In this document: positions 9,266 through 17,194 of the stretch, piece after piece
Position numbering within the stretch: position 1 is the first letter of the stretch
Layout: each line of letters starts with the position of its first letter
Assembly (NCBI GenBank): GCA_045128735.1
Contig: JBGVRT010000052.1
Location: 124,001 to 188,000, forward strand
Direction of reading: 5' to 3'
DNA: 64,000 nucleotides
DNA from: RGIG8775 sp045128735
Lineage (GTDB): Bacteria; Bacillota; Clostridia; Oscillospirales; CAG-272
Program-made: the position numbers and the translations under genes
Notes under the pieces: model-generated
Seen by the model: the letters and a program-made list of their open reading frames with translations, nothing else
What the model was told of the DNA's origin: nothing
The model's database searches: none

Positions 9266-10556
9266 GGTCGAATTTTCGGATAGCAGACTTAAGGAACGCT
9301 ATTACAAGCTTACGCATAAAAGCGGACTTGATATTTACGTTTTTCCTAAAAAAATGACGGGCACTTACGCGCTTTTCGGTACAGAGTACGGCTCGGTTGA
9401 TAATTGCTTCAAAATCAAGGGCGAGAACGGGTTTGTTACAGTTCCCGACGGAATTGCCCACTATCTTGAGCACAGAATGTTTACTCAAAAGGACGGAAGT
9501 GACATAACAGAACGCTTTTCTGCTTGCGGTGCCGATTCTAACGCATATACGTCCTTCAATAAAACAGTGTACCTTTGCAGTGCTACGGATAATTTTGAGG
9601 AGGCGTTTGCCGCGCTTCTTGATTTTGTTACAGAGCCTAATTTCACCGAGGAGCTTGTTGAAAAAGAGCGCGGTATAATTATTCAGGAGATTAAAATGAC
9701 CGACGATTCGCCCTATTCAAGGGGATATCGCCGTGTGCTCGAGTCTATGTACAAGAGCAACAGTGTCCGCATGGATATTGCGGGAAGCGTTGAAAGCGTA
9801 TCAAAGATAACCGCTGATATGCTTAATAAATGCTATAAAACCTTTTATACTCCAAACAATATGGCGGTAGTTGTATGCGGTGACGTTACTCCGGAAAAAA
9901 TTATGGAGATAGCAGATAAAACAATTCCCGACGGATTTGAGGCTGTAGAGGTTGAGCGCAACTACAGTAACGATGAGCCCGATGAGGTGAGTGTGGCTCT
10001 TTGCGAGGACTATATGGAGGTCTCAAAGCCTATATTCACCATAGGTATTAAGGATAACAAGCTGTGTGGAGACGATAGGCAAAGAATGAAAAAGTTTACC
10101 GAAATGGCGGTGCTTTGCGAGCTTGTCTTCTCAAGATCGGGAGAGCTTTATAACAATCTTTTTGAAAGCGGAATGATAACTCCTGATTTCAGCGCATCTT
10201 ATCTCACTTCAAAAACCTTTGCCTATACGGTTATTTCGGGCGAGTCGGATAAGCCTTGTGATGTGTTTGAGTGTATCAAGAACTCTATAAAGAGCTTTAG
10301 CTTTACCGCCGAGGAGCTTTCAAGGTGCAAACGCGTGCTGTATGCCGAATTTGTTATGGACTTTGATTCTACCGAGGAAATAGCCAATAATATGATTGAT
10401 TATATTTTCGAGGGCTTTGATCTGTTTGAATACGGTCGTGTTCTTGAATCGGTGACAGAGGATGACGTAAAGGCGTTGCTTGGCTCTATGTTCAAAGACG
10501 AATATTATTCGATGTCGGTTGTTTATCCGATAGAAAGAGAAGGGAGCAAAAAATGA
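9258..10556 (+). CDS. M16 family zinc peptidase, catalytic partner (YmfH type)
   Basis: 432 residues from the ATG at 9258 (AAAGGAG upstream). The inverted zinc motif H68-Y-L-E71-H72 lies in GIAHYLEHRMF, and the third ligand region ERGIIIQEIKM follows about 75 residues later, as in pitrilysin-family enzymes. It is the active partner of the preceding protein. The stop overlaps the next start as ATGA, so translation into lgt is coupled. Unlike its neighbour it retains every catalytic element visible by eye. Confidence 0.92.
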   Translation: MNKVEFSDSRLKERYYKLTHKSGLDIYVFPKKMTGTYALFGTEYGSVDNCFKIKGENGFVTVPDGIAHYLEHRMFTQKDGSDITERFSACGADSNAYTSFNKTVYLCSATDNFEEAFAALLDFVTEPNFTEELVEKERGIIIQEIKMTDDSPYSRGYRRVLESMYKSNSVRMDIAGSVESVSKITADMLNKCYKTFYTPNNMAVVVCGDVTPEKIMEIADKTIPDGFEAVEVERNYSNDEPDEVSVALCEDYMEVSKPIFTIGIKDNKLCGDDRQRMKKFTEMAVLCELVFSRSGELYNNLFESGMITPDFSASYLTSKTFAYTVISGESDKPCDVFECIKNSIKSFSFTAEELSRCKRVLYAEFVMDFDSTEEIANNMIDYIFEGFDLFEYGRVLESVTEDDVKALLGSMFKDEYYSMSVVYPIEREGSKK

Positions 10557-11476
10557 TAGATAAGCTTACGGGTGATCAGGTTCTAATTTCATTTCCCGGA
10601 TTAGGGATTGACGAGTTTATTCTCAATAAGGTAGCCTTAAAAATAGGATCACTTGAAATAAGATGGTACGGAGTTCTTATTGCAATGGGTATGGTTCTTG
10701 CTTTTCTTTACGCAGGATACCGGGCAAAGCAGAACGGAATAATTCTTGACGACCTGCTTGATATGGGGCTTTTTGCCGTAATATTCGGCGTTATCGGAGC
10801 AAGACTTTATTACGTTATTATGGAACACGATTCCTACCATTCGTTCTATGACGTTATAGCAATATGGAACGGCGGACTCGCTATTTACGGCGGAGTTATA
10901 GGCGGCGCGCTTGCGGTGTTCTGTGTGGCTAAATATAAGTCGAGAAAAGGGAAGAAGATAAGCTTTCCTCTGTGTGCCGATATGATATTACCGGGTGTAA
11001 TGATAGCCCAGTCGCTCGGACGTTGGGGCAACTTCTTTAACGGCGAGGCGTACGGCGGAGTCGTTCCCGAAGGTAGCTTACTTTATTTCCTCAGAATGGG
11101 AATTTTTCCGAATAACATTTATTCCGGCATATCCGACATAGCTTACGTACACCCGACTTTCCTTTATGAGTCACTTTGGAACGTGCTTGGCTTCGTGCTG
11201 ATAAACGTCTTTTATAAAAAGAAAAAGTTTGACGGTGAAGTTGGACTTTGGTACGTTACCTGGTACGGCTTTGGCAGAATGCTTATTGAGGGCTTGCGCA
11301 CCGACAGCCTTTACGTCGGTCCCATAAGAATATCTCAGCTTGTGGGATTTGTGTGCTTTATAGTTGGCGCTGGACTTATCACATGGCGCAGAATTGTTGT
11401 TTACAAACAGCAGAAAAATGCGTGTGCTGAAGTCGCGTCTGAAGAAAAGGAGAATGAAAATGGCGAAAATAATTGA
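10553..11476 (+). CDS. lgt: Prolipoprotein diacylglyceryl transferase
   Basis: 307 residues of an integral membrane enzyme that adds diacylglycerol to the lipobox Cys of prelipoproteins. About seven hydrophobic segments are visible. The family signature is intact: LGRWGNFFNGEAYGG, with the invariant Arg, Asn and Glu. Also seen are the N-terminal IRWYGVLIAMGM and C-terminal EGLRTDSLYVG stretches. The start codon overlaps the M16 stop (ATGA), and the end overlaps folD. Confidence 0.96.
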   Translation: MIDKLTGDQVLISFPGLGIDEFILNKVALKIGSLEIRWYGVLIAMGMVLAFLYAGYRAKQNGIILDDLLDMGLFAVIFGVIGARLYYVIMEHDSYHSFYDVIAIWNGGLAIYGGVIGGALAVFCVAKYKSRKGKKISFPLCADMILPGVMIAQSLGRWGNFFNGEAYGGVVPEGSLLYFLRMGIFPNNIYSGISDIAYVHPTFLYESLWNVLGFVLINVFYKKKKFDGEVGLWYVTWYGFGRMLIEGLRTDSLYVGPIRISQLVGFVCFIVGAGLITWRRIVVYKQQKNACAEVASEEKENENGENN

Positions 11477-12314
11477 CGGAAAAGCAATATCAAAGCAGAT
11501 AAGAGAAGAAATTGCGGCTGAAACCGCCGCTTTTGCCGAGAAAAACGGCTTTAAGCCGGGACTTGCGGTAGTTATAGTCGGCGAAGATCCCGCGTCTCAG
11601 GTTTACGTAAGGAACAAAAGAAAGGCATGCGATGAGGTGGGATTTTATTCCGAGTCGTACGAGCTTCCTGCCGAGACAACGCAGGAGGAGCTTGAGGCTC
11701 TCGTGGACAAGCTTAATAACGACGATGCAATTCACGGTATTCTCGTTCAGCTTCCGTTGCCAAAACACCTTGATGAGACTCGCGTGCTTCTCAAAATAGA
11801 CCCCAACAAGGACGTTGATGCCTTTCACCCTTATAACGTAGGAAAAATAATGATAGGCGATTACAGCTTTTTACCCTGTACCCCTGCGGGAGTTATGGCT
11901 CTTATTGAAAGAAGCGGCATTGACGTATGCGGTAAAAAATGTGTTGTTATTGGTCGCTCCAATATAGTCGGTAAGCCTATGGCAATGCTTCTACTTCACT
12001 CTCACGGCACTGTAACAATATGCCACAGCAGAACGAAGGACCTCGCAGCTATATGTAAGGAGGCAGATATTCTCGTTGCGGCTATCGGTAAGGCAGATTT
12101 TGTTGGTGCTGATATGATAAAGGAGGGCGCGGTGGTTATCGACGTCGGAATGAACCGCAAGGCAGACGGAAAGCTTACAGGTGACGTTAACTTTGCCGAG
12201 GCTGAGCCTCTTGCTTCTTATATCACTCCCGTTCCCGGCGGTGTAGGTCCTATGACCATTACAATGCTTATGCAGAACACTCTTACCGCGGCAAAGAATA
12301 AGGCGGCAAAGTAA
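11460..12314 (+). CDS. folD: Bifunctional methylenetetrahydrofolate dehydrogenase/cyclohydrolase
   Basis: 284 residues from the ATG at 11460, 7 nt after AAAAGGAG; an ATG at 11454 is too close to that site. Characteristic stretches are DPASQVYVRNK (with the catalytic Lys), QLPLPKHLD, KDVDAFHPYNVGK, GRSNIVGKPMAMLL and PGGVGPMTITML. It interconverts 5,10-methylene- and 10-formyl-tetrahydrofolate in the cytoplasm. The gene begins inside the end of lgt. Confidence 0.97.
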   Translation: MAKIIDGKAISKQIREEIAAETAAFAEKNGFKPGLAVVIVGEDPASQVYVRNKRKACDEVGFYSESYELPAETTQEELEALVDKLNNDDAIHGILVQLPLPKHLDETRVLLKIDPNKDVDAFHPYNVGKIMIGDYSFLPCTPAGVMALIERSGIDVCGKKCVVIGRSNIVGKPMAMLLLHSHGTVTICHSRTKDLAAICKEADILVAAIGKADFVGADMIKEGAVVIDVGMNRKADGKLTGDVNFAEAEPLASYITPVPGGVGPMTITMLMQNTLTAAKNKAAK

Positions 12315-12315
12315 T

Positions 12316-13020
12316 ATGTTCAAAATAAAATTAGCGGGAATAAACGTTCTTGTTCACAACAAGTACGGCTATACCGAGCTTCTGTGTCGCGATTATGTGA
12401 CCGACGAGGAGCATACCGATTTTGAAGTTGCTGCAATCGAAAGCGATATTGTCAATGAGATAAAAAGCGCCGATATTCCGATAACCGCAGACTATGCCGA
12501 GTCGGTTTGTCTACACAGAGAGATAGCCGAAAGACTTGCAGAATACGATGCTTTTGTGCTTCATTCGGCACTTATTGAGTGTGATGGAAAGGGAATTGCC
12601 TTTACCGCGAGAAGCGGCGTGGGGAAATCAACGCATATCGCACTTTGGAAAAAGGTGTATGGTAAAAGTGTCAGAATCGTAAACGGTGATAAACCGATAG
12701 TAAGATTTTCAGACGGCGTAGCCTATGGCTTTGGAACACCGTGGTGCGGAAAAGAAAACGCAGGCGAAAATATTTACTGCAAATTTGAGGCACTTTGCTT
12801 TCTCGAACGCGGAAAGGAAAATGTTATCTTTCCATTGGCGGCAGAGCTTGGAGCGATATCGCTGTTAAGTCAGATCTATATACCGAAGGATTCCGAAAAC
12901 GCCGCTAAAACACTTGAGCTTGCAGACAGATTTGCACAAAACGTTTCGTTCTACAAACTCGCCTGCAATACCGACGACGAGGCGGCTCGGATCTCACACA
13001 ACGCAATTATGAAAGGTTGA
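12316..13020 (+). CDS. HPr-kinase-like P-loop protein of a PqqD-linked cassette
   Basis: 234 residues. The central stretch VLHSALIECDGKGIAFTARSGVGKSTH holds a Walker A motif (RSGVGKST) in the context of HPr kinase/phosphatase C-terminal domains; NGDKPIV and FGTPWCGKEN also match HprK-like proteins. It lacks the HPr kinase N-terminal domain. Such shortened HprK-like proteins accompany PqqD-like proteins in peptide-modification (RiPP) clusters, where some phosphorylate the precursor. Here it is directly followed by a PqqD-like gene. No precursor or radical SAM gene is visible nearby. Confidence 0.8.
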   Translation: MFKIKLAGINVLVHNKYGYTELLCRDYVTDEEHTDFEVAAIESDIVNEIKSADIPITADYAESVCLHREIAERLAEYDAFVLHSALIECDGKGIAFTARSGVGKSTHIALWKKVYGKSVRIVNGDKPIVRFSDGVAYGFGTPWCGKENAGENIYCKFEALCFLERGKENVIFPLAAELGAISLLSQIYIPKDSENAAKTLELADRFAQNVSFYKLACNTDDEAARISHNAIMKG

Positions 13021-13293
13021 ATGGTTATGAAAATAAAAAACGGATTTATTTCAAGACAGGTGGCAGGAAGCAACGTAGTTGTCGCCACCGGCGAGCAAAG
13101 CAAGAATTTTAACGGAATAATTAAGCTCAACGACAGCGGAAAGCTTCTTTGGGATAAGCTTTTTTCGGGCGCAACTCAAGATGAACTTATTGCGGCTTTG
13201 CTGGATGAATATGAAATCGACCGCGCAACCGCTGAGGCTGACGTAGAGAAATTTATAGGAGAACTTCGCAATGCAGGGGCTGTCGAGGACTGA
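13021..13293 (+). CDS. PqqD-like peptide-binding protein
   Basis: 90 residues; a start at 13027 (Met-Lys-Ile) is equally possible. The pattern IKLNDSGKLLWDKLFSGATQDELIAALLDEYEID followed by an acidic helix is that of PqqD/RiPP recognition element proteins, which bind leader peptides and present them to modifying enzymes. It sits between the HprK-like protein and a signal-peptidase-like protein with no gaps, so it is clearly one operon. Confidence 0.85.
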   Translation: MVMKIKNGFISRQVAGSNVVVATGEQSKNFNGIIKLNDSGKLLWDKLFSGATQDELIAALLDEYEIDRATAEADVEKFIGELRNAGAVED

Positions 13294-13753
13294 GTTTGAC
13301 CTTGCGGAATATGCTCCGATTATTTCCGAGGTGATTGAAAGCGGCGGAGAATTCAGACTTTTTCCGCGTGGAACAAGTATGCTTCCGCTTATCAGACAAG
13401 GGGTTGACTCGGTGATACTTGTCAAGCCCGATGAGAAGCTCAAAAAGCGCGAAATAATCTTTTACAGACGTGATAACGGGCAGTTTGTGTTGCACCGTAT
13501 ACTTAAGGTGTCAAAGGACGGTACCTATATTTTGTGCGGAGATAACCAGACCGTGCTTGAAAAACAGGTAAAGAATGATTCTGTAATAGCATCTGTTTCC
13601 GCCGTGTACAGAGGTGAAAAGCGCGTTGACGCAACAGCTTTTTCGTTTCGCGTATATCAATTCTTTTGGTGCGTTATGCCTATAAGAAAAATCATCTTTT
13701 TGGCAAGGCGTATTTTGTCAAAGATAAAGCAAATATTCAAAGGGCAGGCGTAA
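13271..13753 (+). CDS. S24/S26-type signal-peptidase-like protein
   Basis: 160 residues overlapping the PqqD gene by 23 nt. RLFPRGTSMLPLIRQGVDSVIL carries the catalytic Ser region of S24/S26 peptidases (G-x-SM), and VLHRILKVSKDGTYILCGDN matches the second conserved box, though the general-base Lys position reads His-Arg. The C-terminus is hydrophobic and basic, compatible with membrane attachment. In this cassette it may cleave or release a peptide; alternatively it is a catalytically impaired relative. No typical N-terminal membrane anchor is seen. Confidence 0.78.
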   Translation: MQGLSRTEFDLAEYAPIISEVIESGGEFRLFPRGTSMLPLIRQGVDSVILVKPDEKLKKREIIFYRRDNGQFVLHRILKVSKDGTYILCGDNQTVLEKQVKNDSVIASVSAVYRGEKRVDATAFSFRVYQFFWCVMPIRKIIFLARRILSKIKQIFKGQA

Positions 13754-13766
13754 GTCTGCCTTTTTT
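13743..13766 (+). terminator. Intrinsic terminator of the PqqD cassette
   Basis: GGCAGGC, a GTAA loop and GTCTGCC (one G-T pair), followed by six T. The loop contains the TAA stop codon of the peptidase-like gene. Confidence 0.88.
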
Positions 13767-13806
13767 ACCGCTTGCCTTTTGTAATTAACCGAACGCCGAA
13801 AACCTA

Positions 13807-13834
13807 TTGAAATATTTTTTTGATTATGTATAAT
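13807..13834 (+). promoter_or_regulatory. Promoter of the LytTR operon
   Basis: TTGAAA (13807-13812) and TATAAT (13829-13834), 16-bp spacing, 22 nt before the LytTR start, which has a full AAGGAGGTGA ribosome binding site. Confidence 0.8.
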
Positions 13835-13856
13835 GAGCTTGTAAGGAGGTGAATTC

Positions 13857-14288
13857 ATGAAGTGCAAAACTGTAGTTGACAAAATAAGAGAGGAAGAAGT
13901 TGTAATCTACGTCCATCAAAGCTCACAGCTCTCGGCTGACATAGAAAATTACGTCCGTGCGCGAAGTGAGGAGCTGTTTGGCTTCGACGACAAAAACGCG
14001 GTAAAGCTTAACCGTTCGGAGATTTTCTGCTTTACCGTGGAAAACGACAGAGTTTACGCCTACACCGAAAAAGAACGTTTTTTGATAAAAAGGCGGCTCT
14101 ATGAGGTTGAGGAAACACTTGACGGTGGATTTGTGAAAATCAATCAATCCTGCATTGTCAACGTTGAGAAAATTATGCGGTTTGATGCCTCGTTTTCGGG
14201 CACGCTGTCTGTCACACTAAAAAACGGATATAAGGATTACGTGTCAAGACGGCAAATTAAAAAAGTAAAAGAAAGGATAGGAATATGA
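13857..14288 (+). CDS. LytTR-domain transcriptional regulator
   Basis: 143 residues. A short N-terminal region is followed by a LytTR DNA-binding domain (about 45-143; IFCFTVENDRVYAYTEKERFLIKRRLYEVEETL, FVKINQSCIVNVEKI, VSRRQIKKVKERIG). There is no receiver domain. Proteins of this form are commonly paired with a DUF3021 membrane protein, and the next gene is exactly that, overlapping by 4 nt. Probably a membrane-linked autoregulatory switch. Confidence 0.92.
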   Translation: MKCKTVVDKIREEEVVIYVHQSSQLSADIENYVRARSEELFGFDDKNAVKLNRSEIFCFTVENDRVYAYTEKERFLIKRRLYEVEETLDGGFVKINQSCIVNVEKIMRFDASFSGTLSVTLKNGYKDYVSRRQIKKVKERIGI

Positions 14289-14701
14289 ATAAGTATTTGA
14301 AGGAATTTTTACATCGAGGACTTATGTTTGGCGGATTCGGACCGATAATTGCGGGAATAATTTATTTTATTCACGACGGCTTTATAGGTGATATCGCTAT
14401 TGACGGCACAGTCAGCTTTATTGCAATAATATCAACTTATCTGCTTGCCTTTGTTCACGCAGGGGCAAGTGTGTTCAATCAGATTGAGAATTGGTCAATT
14501 CCAAAATCTTTGTTTGCGCATCTGTCAACTCTGTATCTCGCATATCTGGCGTGCTATCTCTTTAATTCGTGGATACCCTTTAAGATTGAGGTAGTGCTGA
14601 TTTTCACGCTCTGCTTTGTTGTTGCTTATCTTGTGATATGGCTTGCGGTGTATTTTATTGTCAAAGCAGTAGAAAAAAAGCTTAATTCGCGCCTCTTGTA
14701 G
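14285..14701 (+). CDS. DUF3021 membrane protein
   Basis: 138 residues with four hydrophobic segments (about 13-28, 42-60, 78-98, 105-128) and the DUF3021-like phrases GGFGPIIAGIIYF and NWSIPKSLFAH. Overlaps the LytTR gene by ATGA, so it is co-translated with its regulator. By analogy with LytTR/DUF3021 pairs, it may restrain the regulator at the membrane. Function not established. Confidence 0.88.
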   Translation: MNKYLKEFLHRGLMFGGFGPIIAGIIYFIHDGFIGDIAIDGTVSFIAIISTYLLAFVHAGASVFNQIENWSIPKSLFAHLSTLYLAYLACYLFNSWIPFKIEVVLIFTLCFVVAYLVIWLAVYFIVKAVEKKLNSRLL

Positions 14702-14702
14702 A

Positions 14703-14731
14703 TTGACAAAAGCTTTGGTGTGTGATATAAT
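14703..14731 (+). promoter_or_regulatory. Consensus promoter of the phosphatase gene
   Basis: TTGACA (14703-14708), 17 bp, TATAAT (14726-14731): a perfect housekeeping consensus, 30 nt before the start. Confidence 0.88.
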
Positions 14732-14761
14732 TTGTTTGATAAACCACACGGAGGGCAAAAA

Positions 14762-15478
14762 ATGCTGTTTTTCTACGTTCGTCACGGAGACCCCATATAT
14801 AATCCCGACCAGCTTACACCTCTTGGCGAGAGACAAGCCGAGGCGGTTGCTAAAAGACTTGCACTTTACGGAATAGATAAGATCTACTCTTCAACCTCAA
14901 ATCGCGCTATTCAAACTGCACAGCCAACCGCAGAGATACTCAAAAAGGATATCGAACAGTTGGATTTTGCAAAAGAAGGATACGCGTGGCGAGAGTTTAC
15001 CGCAAAGGATAGTGCGGATCGCCAGAAGTGGCTTTTCCAGGACGATATAATAAGACCGTTGCTTCTTGACAAAAAAATGCGTGACCTCGGTGATAAATGG
15101 TATGAGCATCCTTCGCTTGCCGACAGTAAGTGTAAAGAGGGAATTGAAAGAATAACCGCCGCTTCTGACGAGCTTTTCAGAAATCTCGGATATGAGCATA
15201 TCGTGGGAACGGGTAAATATAAGGTCATAAACGATAATAACGAGCGAGTTGCACTTTTTGCGCATCAAGGCTTTGGTCTTGCCTTTTTCAGTTGCTTCCT
15301 CGACATACCTTACCCTCAATTTGCAATGCACTTTGATATGGGGCACACGGGAATGACCGTGGTTGAGTTCAAAAACGAAAACGGCTATGCGTATCCCAAG
15401 ATACTTACCCTCGCCAACGACTCGCATCTCTACAGAGAAGGTTTGCCCACAAAATATCACAACGAAATATATTTCTAA
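14762..15478 (+). CDS. Histidine phosphatase superfamily protein
   Basis: 238 residues from the ATG at 14762 (GGAGGG 6 nt upstream). MLFFYVRHGDPIYNPDQLTPLGERQAEAVA shows the RHG phosphohistidine loop, SSTSNRAIQTA the second conserved Arg region, and LFAHQGFG the C-terminal catalytic His. Related to phosphoglycerate-mutase-like phosphatases. The substrate is not predictable. A monocistronic unit with its own consensus promoter and an inverted-repeat terminator. Confidence 0.92.
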   Translation: MLFFYVRHGDPIYNPDQLTPLGERQAEAVAKRLALYGIDKIYSSTSNRAIQTAQPTAEILKKDIEQLDFAKEGYAWREFTAKDSADRQKWLFQDDIIRPLLLDKKMRDLGDKWYEHPSLADSKCKEGIERITAASDELFRNLGYEHIVGTGKYKVINDNNERVALFAHQGFGLAFFSCFLDIPYPQFAMHFDMGHTGMTVVEFKNENGYAYPKILTLANDSHLYREGLPTKYHNEIYF

Positions 15479-15627
15479 AAAGGGGCTGTCTCAAGTTTGG
15501 GAATGATTTCCATTTAATTGACAACCTATACAAAAACACTTGCTTACCGATGGGGGTTCGCAAGTGTTTTTTGTTTAATTATCACAACAGAATTTCATAA
15601 AAAATCAATTTGAGACAGCCCCTTTTT
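15477..15627. repeat. 151-bp nested inverted-repeat element (MITE-like or dispersed terminator repeat)
   Basis: The ends are a perfect 18-bp inverted repeat, AAAAAGGGGCTGTCTCAA (15477-15494) and its complement (15610-15627). Inside is a second perfect 12-bp stem, AAAAACACTTGC (15532-15543) with its partner at 15560-15571, ending in a T run. It contains no ORF. It separates the convergent phosphatase and GH51 genes and would terminate both. The terminal motif looks like a dispersed repeat family; copy number cannot be tested here. Confidence 0.75.
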
Positions 15628-15639
15628 TATAATCGCCCC

Positions 15640-17085
15640 TTATTTTAACGAAATTTCAATAGCCGCAATTCCCGCCTTGGGGAGCATGAACGGTTTTTTT
15701 GTTTCAATTACAAACGAGGTAGGGGTAACCTCGTCGGGAGCTTCAAAGCTGTTATGGGCATGCATATCCTTGTGCGCAAGAAGCGTTACCTTGCCTTTTG
15801 CACCGAGGGCAACACTTACTCCTTCAAGTGAAAGCTCAACGTCCTCGGTACAGGAGAGATTTCCGAGAGTTATAAGCAAATTGCCGTCCTTGACCGAAGC
15901 GGAAACGTTCACCGAGCTTGCAAGCTCACTGTTGTCGGTAACTACCGTTTCAATAGCTTCCGCGCCCTGATGCCCTTTGTACATATCAAATACATGATAC
16001 GTGGGTGTCACTATACAGTTATCACCGCTCGCCAGGAAAAGAGCGTGTAGATTGTTGCAAAGCTGTGCCACGTTTGCCATGCGTATTTTGTCACAGTGGT
16101 TGTTGAATATGTTGAGAGTCAATGCGGAGACCATTGCATCGCGCATAGTGCTTTGCTGTTCGAAAAGGTTGTAGCCCTTGCTTGGACCAGAGCCGTCGGG
16201 ATGCCAACATCCCCACTCGTCAACGACGAGCTTAAGCTCATTTTGCTTGCCGTGAGCGCAGATAATGTTCCAATTACGTAAAATTATTTCCTCCATTTTT
16301 TGCGCCTTGACCATCATCGTATCCCATTCTTCTGATGTGAAGCTTAACGGATCGCCCGCTCTGCCGCAATAGTAGTGCATTGCAAAGCCTGTGGTGTGGG
16401 GAGAAAGATAAGGAACGGTACCGTGAGTCCACTCGTACTTTGCTCCGTCCGTGCCGCAAGCATAAAGCTCGGCTTTGGGAAAAGCATAGTGCATTATTTC
16501 CGCGTAACGGCGACATTCGTCCGCGTAAAAACCGGGACGCATTCTTCCGCCGCCGCCCCAGTTTTCGTTTCCGACTCCCCAGAAAGGAATGTCAAAAGGT
16601 TCTGCGTGACCGTTACTTTCACGCTCAAGCGCAAGTGTCGTGCTGCCTCGAGGGGAGAGACAGTAATCCATCCAATTTCTTATATGCATGGGCGTCATTG
16701 TTGTAAGATTTGCAGCAAAATACGGCTTTGCGCCTACCATTTCGCAAAAATCTATAAATTCGTGAGTTCCTACCGCGTTGGATTCCTTGCGACCGTCTTT
16801 GTAGTCCCACCAATTTATGCGTGTGGGGCGGTTTTCGCCTATGCCGTCGCGCCAGTCGTATATCTCAGCATAGCATCCGCCCGGCCAACGGAGCACAGGA
16901 GGGTTTATAGCCTTGAATTTTTCAATAATATCCTTTCTGAATCCGCGAACGTTTGGAATGCTTGAATCTTTACCGACCCACAGACCGTCGTAAAATACGC
17001 CGCCGATATGCTCGGAAAAATGACCGTATATCTCGGGAGCAATAGTGCCTTTTTTCTTGGGGAAAATTAAATAAATTTTTTTCAT
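15640..17085 (-). CDS. Alpha-L-arabinofuranosidase, GH51
   Basis: 481 residues from the ATG at 17085 (AGGAAAGGAA upstream; the longer start at 17106 has no site). N-terminal IYGHFSEHIGGVFYDGLWVG, VLRWPGGCYAEIYDWRDGIG, acid/base Glu in GVGNENWGGGGRM, and nucleophile Glu in LVVDEWGCWH are all diagnostic of GH51. A C-terminal beta domain follows. The enzyme releases terminal arabinofuranose from arabinoxylan or arabinan oligomers. No signal peptide, so it acts in the cytoplasm. Divergent from an AraC regulator. Confidence 0.96.
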   Translation of the reverse strand: MKKIYLIFPKKKGTIAPEIYGHFSEHIGGVFYDGLWVGKDSSIPNVRGFRKDIIEKFKAINPPVLRWPGGCYAEIYDWRDGIGENRPTRINWWDYKDGRKESNAVGTHEFIDFCEMVGAKPYFAANLTTMTPMHIRNWMDYCLSPRGSTTLALERESNGHAEPFDIPFWGVGNENWGGGGRMRPGFYADECRRYAEIMHYAFPKAELYACGTDGAKYEWTHGTVPYLSPHTTGFAMHYYCGRAGDPLSFTSEEWDTMMVKAQKMEEIILRNWNIICAHGKQNELKLVVDEWGCWHPDGSGPSKGYNLFEQQSTMRDAMVSALTLNIFNNHCDKIRMANVAQLCNNLHALFLASGDNCIVTPTYHVFDMYKGHQGAEAIETVVTDNSELASSVNVSASVKDGNLLITLGNLSCTEDVELSLEGVSVALGAKGKVTLLAHKDMHAHNSFEAPDEVTPTSFVIETKKPFMLPKAGIAAIEISLK

Positions 17086-17115
17086 AATGAAATTCCTTTC
17101 CTGCAATATGTTTTC

Positions 17116-17162
17116 ATTATACTATAAAAACTCTTGACAAGTCAAGAAAATTTCGGTATAAT
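17116..17162. promoter_or_regulatory. Divergent overlapping promoters with shared palindrome
   Basis: Plus strand: TTGACA (17134-17139), 17 bp, TATAAT (17157-17162) for the AraC gene. Minus strand: TTGACT (17145-17140), 18 bp, TATAAT (17121-17116) for GH51. Both -35 boxes lie inside the palindrome CTTGACAAGTCAAG (17133-17146). Confidence 0.8.
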
Positions 17163-17194
17163 TATAGCCAATAGGTAACTTTTTGGGAGGTCGT

